This document shows, piece by piece, positions 8,377-14,964 of a DNA stretch of 14,964 nt. The stretch comes from Entrophospora sp. SA101 (lineage: Eukaryota; Glomeromycota; Glomeromycetes; Entrophosporales; Entrophosporaceae), in assembly GCA_958430865.1 (NCBI GenBank), contig CAUDNR010001120.1, forward strand, positions 1-14,964, read 5' to 3'. The position numbers and the translations under genes were made by a program. A model generated the notes under the pieces. It saw nothing but the letters and a program-made list of their open reading frames with translations. It was not told the DNA's origin and did not search any database. Each line of letters opens with the position of its first letter. Position 1 is the first letter of the stretch.

Positions 8377-8671
8377 ATGGAAGAAGAGCCTTCAGTCACT
8401 ATAATAGAGAAGGGAGGAGCTTTCTGCTACTCATATTTTGAAGAAAAGAAAGGTAAAGGGTGGTTTTAAGAAGTCAAATTGGATATGGAACTTGATGGAA
8501 GAAACTGAAATTGTAAAAGATGGAGAAAAATCTAAAGGAGTTATTTGTCAAGTTAATGTCTCTGAAGTTTTTGATATTATTGTTCCTTGTAATGTTGTAG
8601 TATGTGGCAGTGAATCTACATCTAATTATATTACACACTTATATGATGACCTCAAGAAGAACAAAATTTGA
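8377..8671 (+). pseudogene. BED-type zinc-finger protein remnant (hAT-like)
   Basis: ATG at 8377 opens MEEEPSVTIIEKGGAF and stops at 8467-8469. The +1 frame carries on as KKRKVKGGFKKSNWIWNLME, then GEKSKGVICQVNVSE, VPCNVVVCGSESTSNYITHL and YDDLKKNKI to TGA at 8669-8671. W-x-W near the start, a Cys, a second Cys pair region, then STSN and HL, are the spacing landmarks of BED fingers, common in hAT transposases and domesticated derivatives. The first CxxC pair is degenerate (C-Q-V-N) and a single-base frameshift near 8415 splits start and finger. It is therefore probably a dead remnant. No hAT catalytic domain or terminal repeats were seen downstream. Confidence 0.45.
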
Positions 8672-8979
8672 TCCACTTTTATTTGAAAAGATTTTTTTTT
8701 TTTTTTTTGAAAAAAAATATTGATAATTTTGATAGAATGTAAAATGATTAAATAAATTTAATGATTATCCGAATATTAAAATTAATTGATTGAATATTCA
8801 GAAAGTACAACCTCTAATATTTTCATTGTCCACAATCTTGGAAATTGTTTAATATACCTATTAAGATTTACATTAAAAATAATAATTATTATAAAACAAC
8901 GTAGGAACTATGGATATGATAATTCCTACCAAATGCTTCCTCAATCTATCATCCCATATATAGCTTGATCATCTTCCAA
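8672..8979. other. intergenic, nothing recognisable
   Basis: Contains a T-run at 8692-8708 and A/T-rich sequence; the open frame at 8786-8968 has A/T-driven composition only. Confidence 0.5.
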
Positions 8980-9245
8980 CCATGAATTTGATTGATATGG
9001 GGAAAGATGAGGACAAACAAATGGAAGGTGTCAAAACTGGTTCGAGAACGCACTACGGTTAGGAAGAAGTTACGCTGTCAGTGACATTCACAAATTTGTA
9101 CAGAATGTGGTGAATTTGATATTGTCACTGTCCAAGTCGAACAGGGCATGAGCTAAAGGTGAATTAATTATTGCAGATTCTGAAGTTCCATTAGATAGAT
9201 GTATTATTGGTTGACGGATTGTGACAAGTGGACCATCTTCCATAA
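8980..9245. other. degenerate coding-like patch, strand unresolved
   Basis: This patch is richer in G and C than its flanks and has several competing partial frames. Plus strand: WKVSKLVRERTTVRKKLRCQ, stop, HSQICTECGEFDIVTVQVEQ, GMS, stop (one continuing frame with a CTEC pair). Minus strand: a 51-residue ATG-started ORF at 9088-9243 (MEDGPLVTIRQPIIHLSNGT and onward). I cannot tell which was the real one and recognise no family. It lies between two transposon-type remnants and is probably a decayed mobile-element or host gene piece. Confidence 0.25.
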
Positions 9246-9446
9246 TAATAGTATAAATGGAAACAGTATTGCAAAATCGCGATTAAATAGTTTGTTATTA
9301 AACAATAGCAATGTTAATTATTAGCTTACTCGCAGAGTTAATAAAGAACCAACAACTTTAACAACGTTATTATTCATCGAGCGTAATCATTGGCGTCAAC
9401 AAAAAATAGCTACATTCACCTCCAAAAAATTTGAAATTTCACAGTA

Positions 9447-9625
9447 CAGTATATTCCCGAGTCATTTGCTGTAAATTTCATTGAGCGAGGAATTACGCTG
9501 TCATAATTTTTTAAAGATGGAAATGAAAACCTAAATCCCAAAAAAAGAATTGAGCAAAGAAACTCGTGGCCAAATTATTGGTATGTCTAGGGCTGGTATT
9601 AAATTGATTACTTTTTATTAAAAAA
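9447..9625 (+). mobile_element. Tc1/mariner-like element 5' end with transposase start
   Basis: A TA dinucleotide at 9445-9446 is followed by CAGTATATTCCCGAG, the CAGT-type end and TA target site expected of Tc1/mariner elements. After about 85 bases of presumed terminal repeat, a reading frame from 9535 gives IPKKELSKETRGQIIGMSRA GIK. This is the start of the Tc1-type transposase helix-turn-helix (ELS-x-E-x-RGQI-x-GM-x-x-AG pattern). The start codon is lost (ATC at 9535 after an in-frame TAA) and the frame ends at 9619-9621 before the catalytic DDE/DDD domain. The other terminal repeat was not found, so this is a truncated relic. Confidence 0.6.
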
Positions 9626-10327
9626 AGTTATCCTAATTAGCAGGAGAGAGTAAGTAGTGTAATTAGTTGAGTTCTTGGGTATAATAAGAATTAACATTCT
9701 TCACTAATTCCTGAAAGAGATTGTGATTAAGTTTTTAGTTAATAAGCTTTCTGGTTCGGGTTTTTGCTTATTAGGTAGTTGAGTTCAGAAGTTCATATTT
9801 TCTTTTTTGCATCCTGGTTTAAACAAGACTTTATGACATACCAAAAGGTTTTTTTATGACATGTCAGAATGGTTTTACATTGCTTAATGACTCTCCTCAT
9901 ACATACCCATCAAAAGCAATAAAACGGTAAGGGTCTTGGGTTTTAATCCCGATAGCTTTAGCAATCCTCAATTTCCGTCTCGGTGAAACGAACTAGGTTC
10001 ATTTATATCGTCAAATTCATTTTTATAAAAATACAGTTCATTCTCTAATAAAAGAGATGGGTTATATATATAAATAGTGAGAGTGAAACTAGTCTTTTTC
10101 TTGGAATAATATATTTTTTAGTTATTGTCACTTATTATATGGTATAACACTGATTGGTTGGGTTGAGGCAAAAGAAGTTCTTTAATTATTGGATAAAATG
10201 AAAAATTTATGAAAAAAATTCTATCATAACCCTACATACATTATTTATATACAAAAATAAAACACATAAATTGTGTATTTCAATGTTCTGGATTAATTGA
10301 ATATTTTTTTATTTGGAATCTGTTAAT
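9622..10327. other. about 700 bp without a gene
   Basis: A/T-rich. The only structure seen is a tRNA T-arm-like hairpin at 9936-9952 (TTGGG, loop TTTTAAT, CCCGA) that could be the B box of a decayed tRNA-derived SINE. No acceptor stem or A box fits around it. It also holds the 3' flank of the Swi3-like gene (minus strand, below 10328). Confidence 0.4.
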
Positions 10328-12647
10328 CTAAAGTTCACCAATTTTACTTTCCTCTTTACTTAATGGTCCTATTTGTGATTGTTGTAATTGTTGTTGCTGT
10401 CTTTGTTGATATTCAATTGTAGATACTAATCTATTATTATTATTATTATTATTATTACTACTACTACTACTACTACCACTGTTATTGTTAGTAATATTAT
10501 TGACACCAATACTACCTCCACCACCTCCTTTTAATTGTTTTTGTATAATTAAACTATTCTTTTTAAGAGTTAAGCGTTCAAGATATAACAATTGACGTTG
10601 TTTCTCTATTTCCTTCCTTTCATTCTCAATAACATTTTCTAATTCGTCAAATTGTTGAAGTTTGAGTTCAAGTTTTTTCAATTGATTTTTAATAACTTTA
10701 TTAACAAGTCTCTGTATCTCTCGATCCTCATAATCTGCCAGAACCTTGGCTTTAGCTGCTGCTGCACCCATTGCTGTTGCTGTTGCTCTATCCAATAATT
10801 TTGATTTGGAATTTGCAATATCTATTGGTGAAGGTGATGATGATGAAGAAGTCTCATCTATATTCTGTGATGTTGAATCTTGCTTTGGTTCAGTTGCCAC
10901 TTCTGTGTCCATTGCATCTTCATTTTTCACTTTAATTTCTCCATCAACAATGTCACCAATTCTTCCTTCTTCGATGGTTTGTGTATCATGATTAACATCA
11001 TTAGATTCATTAGATTCCTTTGGATTAGTTTCTGAATTATTATTATTTTTGGCAGCAACGGCAGATGATGATGATGGTAATGGTGACGGTAATTCTTTGA
11101 TTGCTGATTTAGCTGCTGCTGCTGCAACATTAGGACTCACAATAGATGCCAAGTATGCAACAACTGACAACACTGGATTATCTGCTTGACTGAAAGACAT
11201 CCTTTGATACTGAAGTGGCCCCAGTTTTGACATTTTTGCTCCATTTAATGGATCTTCAATAGGGAATTCTAAAAAGTGCAGAATACACTGATCTCTGGTA
11301 CGAGTACCCACATGTTCAGCAATCTTGTGCCAATCATCCTCATATAATTCAATACCTTCCAAAAGTGCTAAAGTTTCTTGTTCTGTCCATTCTTCATCCT
11401 GAGCATGTTTGAATTGTGCTTCATCCATTTTTAAGAAATCACCACTATGCATTGAAGTGGGATAATGGCCAGATGAATAACAATTGAGACACAGATCTAA
11501 TTTTCCATTCTTTAAACTATGATAACGAGATTGAGTACAATCAACCTTACATGTAAAACAATTATATTGTTTTTTTCCTCCTGTTGACTCACTATTATTG
11601 TTACTGCTCTTGCTATTATTGTTGTTATTACTTTCACTTTCATCATTTTCAGTATTTGAAGTTGTTGTGGTGTCATTATTATTACTAGTGTTATTTGTTT
11701 GATATACATTTTGGCGAATTCCAAATGAGGAATCACCCTTTGGATTTACATTAACAGTGTCAGTTTTTGATGATGTAGCAATACCGTTGTTGTTATTATT
11801 GTTATTATTACTAAGGTTAGATTGATTCGTATTTGAAACAGCAACAGAACCTTTTGGTAGATATGGTTGAAGACCTCTTGGTGCATCTGCAGTAATAACA
11901 AAATGTCCCGTGAAAGGAGGCGCAACAGATGATGGTCGTGTATCTTGATCTACCTATAATTTATTATTATTATTATTATTAAATTATTAATGCACATAAA
12001 CGTGATTTATTAAAAAAAATTCCTACTTGATAATTTATTAATCCCCATTGTTCAAGAAAAGCATGTACACGAATAATTGCACAGACATCACCGGCCAAAT
12101 TTCTACGACAAGCAGTGACGGTTAGATATTCTGAAGGATTAAGTCGATATGCATTGATTATAAAATCTCTATATTCTTTATAAACAGTTGGATTTTTAGA
12201 TTTGTTTTTTTTATTAAAAAATTCTGGTAAAGATTTTTTTTCGATATTATGAATTTTCGCCATATCAAACCAAGCAGCATATGATGGTATTACTATTTCT
12301 TGTGCTTGTAAAGATAGGAATTTGCGAGCTTCCTCCTCAAGCCTGTTTTTTTCTTCCTCATCATTCATAATAGTAGTTTGTTCTGTACCAGGAATGGCTG
12401 TCTCGGTAGTTACTATTTCAGCTCCAGCGGCGGCGGCGGTAGCAGCATCTACTACAGTGGTAGTGGTCGTGGTGCTTGTCGCTACCTTTGAATCTTCGAC
12501 AGTTGTCTCCATTTTAATTTGTAGTTGTTGTTCGTTCTCTTCTATAACAACAGATTTTGGTGATCCAGTACTATTATTTTTTGGAGCGATGTTATCATTG
12601 ATATTAATTGGTTCAATAGGCTCTTGTTCAGACATTTCAACGTCCAT
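10328..12647 (-). CDS. Swi3/Rsc8/SMARCC-type chromatin-remodelling subunit
   Basis: Two exons (12647-12027 and 11953-10328, GT-AG intron 11954-12026, phase 0) give 748 residues. This family scaffolds SWI/SNF and RSC nucleosome remodellers in the nucleus. Domains in order: low-complexity Thr/Ala/Glu N-terminus; SWIRM at about 118-210 ([20 protein letters not shown], then [33 protein letters not shown]); an Asn/Ser-rich linker; a ZZ-like zinc finger at about 337-373 (CFTC, then CLNC); SANT at about 394-442 ([20 protein letters not shown], then [17 protein letters not shown]); a C-terminal coiled coil at about 617-681; and an Asn/Gln tail. The ATG at 12647 is chosen because the 49 upstream in-frame residues are A/T-driven and hydrophobic. 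The order SWIRM-ZZ-SANT-coiled coil is complete and no key part is missing. Part of the Asn run comes from an AAT microsatellite (10434-10457). Confidence 0.93.
10434..10457 (-). repeat. coding trinucleotide repeat (Asn run)
   Basis: ATT/AAT trinucleotide tract inside the Swi3-like gene, encoding eight consecutive Asn residues followed upstream by a Ser run. A likely site of length polymorphism. Confidence 0.8.
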
Positions 12648-12914
12648 TATAAAAAATGAAATAAATATAAAGAAATTGTTCTCAATATTAACATTAAATA
12701 TTAATGTGTGATCATTGGGCAACAAAGTCACTAATAATTTTGGTGATACAAAGTGGTAAATTTGTATAATATATATCTGATATAATAATAACAACCCGCC
12801 CCAGTTTATACGTAATGCAATATAATTTTAAAAATTTTTATTTAAAAAAAAAAAAATATACAAATCATAAATTTTATATATCAAAATATATGTAAAAAAA
12901 GAAAAGTTACATTT

Positions 12915-14793
12915 TTAATTTTTTTCTTTTAAAAGCGTTAATTGTCTCATGTAAGGATCATCTTTTTTACTAGTTTCTTTATTGCCTCCAACCCATTCCA
13001 AGAAACTAAATCGTTTACTGTTATTGCTAGTATTGAGAGTGTTATGTTTAGCATCAGAGATAGATTTACTTCTTTGAGTTCGTTTGGGCACCGATAATCC
13101 CTTGGTTAAAATCAATTCTTTATGATTACTATTATAATTATCAGGTAAAGACTCTGGCTCTTCTGTTAGAATTTGAATTTTGTGAGTTTTATTAGGTGGT
13201 TGAGAAATACTACGGAAATGAAGTCCGGACAAATTTTTACGCCTTTCTGTTCTCTTGCCATCATCATTATTGTATTTTTCATCTTGATCACCACCAAAGC
13301 CTAATGATCCAGCAGACCAATCTGATGATAATATTTCCTCGAAACCTTTTGCTTCCATAATACGATTGAGAATTTTTTGAATGTAGAGTTGCATTGATTT
13401 ATTTGCATCTCTAAGCGTTTTGATTTCATCTTGAAACTCTAAAAAATTTAGAAAATATTATTATTATTATCACGTGTATTATTTATGCTAATAATAATTA
13501 TCATAACACTTACTTTCTATTATGGTATGGTCGCTTTCTTTATATACATTTTCACCTTGTAATGACACGGTGAGTGCCTTAGCACGTTCTAATTCAGCAG
13601 AAAGATCAGTATGATTTATTAATTTATTTTTAACCGAAGAATCTTCTGATTTAGGAGAATCTCTTGATTTCTGAGAATCTTTATCATCATCTTTAGCTAT
13701 ATTGTCGGTCACCTTTTCTGCTTTATCGGTATATTTCATATTGTCAAAATCAAAATTCTCCAACTATAAAAAAACATATACATAAACGTTAAATATATAT
13801 TCAATATATGAGATTCAATAAACATTACCATTAATTGATTTTACCTGCAAGATTGGGTTCATGATGAAATCACCTTTGATTGTTTTCTCGTGTAACAATA
13901 ATTGATAGCTTTCATTATCTTCCATCAAGGTATTATTCATATATTTAATTTGAGAGATTTCATTTTCCAATTGTTGAATTCTACGAACATGATTTTTATT
14001 AAGCTCAATAGATTCGGTGGAAGTTTGTTTAGTTTTGACTAGAACAGAATCCAATTCGCTAATTTTGTGCTCTAATTCCTTGATTTGTCTTTGAGCATTT
14101 TTAAGTTCACGAGCATTAGAGTAGTGACTAGCTGATAATGTTTCATAAGGGATTGGAGAAGAATCACTTTTTTTTTGCGATGACTGTTCGCTTTGTTGAG
14201 CGAGAACATTTATAGTTTCTTGAAGTGCTTTGGCTTGATCAAGTAATTCTGATTCACGTTCATGCCAAATCAATCTTTCTTTTTCATAAATTTGCGTCTA
14301 TAATAAAAATTAAAAAGGTGTTAATAATGAGTGGATTTAAATAAATTAAATATTCTATTTTTTTGATAATATCCAATAATCAAATAATATTTTTATAATA
14401 TATCTCAAATTTACTTACCTCTTCACGTAATTTCTTTTCAATTTCACGTTTATATTTTAAAAACATCGCATTTTCTTTTTTCAGACGTTCAGTTTCCTGA
14501 GTACTCTGATAAAGATCATTTTCAAGACGTGAATATTCATTATGACTGTTAGTAAGTTCTTGTTTAATAAAAGTGATTTTCCTACGGACAAGATTATTAT
14601 CATCTATCAATAATGAATTTTCTTTATGGACACGTTCAAGTTGTTCACGAAGCTATAAAATTTATTAAAAGTGTGAATAATGATTGTTTTGTTGATGTAG
14701 AGAAAGAATATTATTATTATTTTGAAAACTTACCGATTCAGTCAAAGTTCGATAATCCTCTAATTCTTTCAACTTTATCGAGTCAACAGACAT
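12915..14793 (-). CDS. fungal coiled-coil protein (septation/M-protein-repeat type)
   Basis: Five exons (14793-14734, 14652-14419, 14297-13845, 13763-13514, 13438-12915) with GT-AG introns give 506 residues; introns 1-3 are phase 0 and intron 4 is phase 1. The first 250 residues are almost continuous heptad-type coiled coil (LRREQ-like, Glu/Lys/Gln/Leu-rich). It ends in a conserved-looking block at about 225-242 (DNESYQLLLHEKTIKGDF). A charged, Ser/Asp/Lys-rich linker follows, then a second helix at about 333-369 (QLYIQKILNRIMEAKGFEEI), then a Ser-rich basic tail. The DNES-x-Q-LL-x-EKT-x-x-GDF block and the YI-x-KI-x-x-R-I-x-x-x-x-GFE-x-IL helix recall filamentous-fungal proteins annotated as M protein repeat or up-regulated-during-septation proteins; that link is from memory. 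No transmembrane segment. A structural or cortical/cytoskeletal role is inference. Confidence 0.85.
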
Positions 14794-14910
14794 GATTATT
14801 TATTTAAATATATATATATATATACGGTTTTTTTTTTTTATGAAAACTTTACAAATTAATTTCTTTGACGACTTGCGTAAAAAAAGTCAACTTTTATAGA
14901 AATGAAAAGT
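14794..14910 (-). promoter_or_regulatory. short upstream region of the coiled-coil gene
   Basis: Holds a (TA)n tract at 14809-14824 and a T9 run just upstream of the ATG at 14793 on the minus strand. It is cut at 14911, where sequence from another gene begins, so the native promoter may be incomplete here. Confidence 0.35.
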
Positions 14911-14964
14911 ATAATAGAGAATTGGGAAATAATACAGAAGGTAGAAAAGATGGTGAAGAAGAAT
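14911..14964 (+). repeat. 54-bp perfect copy of Asx/RAMA exon 1 at window end
   Basis: Identical to 2410-2463, same orientation, and running off the window, so the true repeat may be longer. It starts abruptly 118 bases upstream of the coiled-coil gene's start codon. It could be a partial duplication, an overlap left by an assembler at a contig end, or a misjoin. Confidence 0.95.

Noticed and set aside
8786..8968. 60-residue plus-strand frame
   Set aside because: A/T-driven Ile/Asn/Tyr composition and no recognisable motif.
9880..9960. Candidate tRNA gene around the T-arm-like hairpin at 9936-9952
   Set aside because: No pairing acceptor stem, D arm or anticodon arm at the expected distances; at best a decayed B box.
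10746..10991. Plus-strand frame over the Swi3-like gene, and similar frames at 10927-11130, 11512-11736 and 12322-12711
   Set aside because: Shadows of the Swi3-like exons caused by repetitive codons.
12648..12794. 49-residue N-terminal extension of the Swi3-like protein
   Set aside because: Hydrophobic A/T-driven residues with no resemblance to Swi3 N-termini; ATG at 12647 starts the acidic protein-like sequence.

Overview
The window looks like nuclear DNA of an AT-rich fungus. Intergenic DNA is extremely A/T-rich. Introns are short GT-AG introns of about 70-180 bp. The proteins carry long Asn, Ser and Gln runs, and the conserved genes (Asx-homology protein, Swi3/Rsc8, a septation/myosin-like coiled-coil protein, a Slp1/Cdc20 relative) are fungal in type. 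The mix of degenerate TnpB/Fanzor-like, Tc1/mariner-like and BED-finger remnants between intact genes suggests an early-diverging, repeat-rich lineage such as Glomeromycotina (Rhizophagus-like). That placement is inference; no marker gene proves it.

Layout. 1-1750: no intact gene; a broken minus-strand TnpB/Fanzor-like remnant, a poly-A tract and an AAT-based minisatellite. 1752-4114 (+): an intact four-exon gene for a 673-residue protein combining a ubiquitin-interacting motif, an Asx homology (DEUBAD-like) domain and a C-terminal RAMA-like domain. This is the most interesting gene here. 4115-5305: its 3' flank, then a decayed minus-strand coding fragment and a possible small basic minus-strand ORF. 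5306-5908: no gene seen. 5909-7215 (-): a Slp1/Cdc20-type WD40 pseudogene that keeps an intron but carries frameshifts, a premature stop and an inserted piece of 18S rRNA gene. 7811-7973 (+): a second copy of the N-terminal Cdc20 segment in inverted orientation, abutting a (GAT)25 microsatellite. 8377-9625: remnants of a BED-finger protein and of a Tc1/mariner element. 9622-10327: no gene, one tRNA-like B-box arm. 10328-12647 (-): an intact two-exon Swi3/Rsc8/SMARCC-type chromatin-remodelling subunit (SWIRM, ZZ-like, SANT, coiled coil). 12915-14793 (-): an intact five-exon 506-residue coiled-coil protein. 14911-14964: a perfect 54-base copy of part of exon 1 of the Asx/RAMA gene, running off the window end.

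The three intact genes are unlikely to form a pathway cluster. Two of them (Asx/RAMA and Swi3-like) are chromatin factors. The middle of the window (4.4-10.3 kb) is a graveyard of gene fragments and transposon remnants. All percentages and lengths are hand counts from the sequence; no database search was run.
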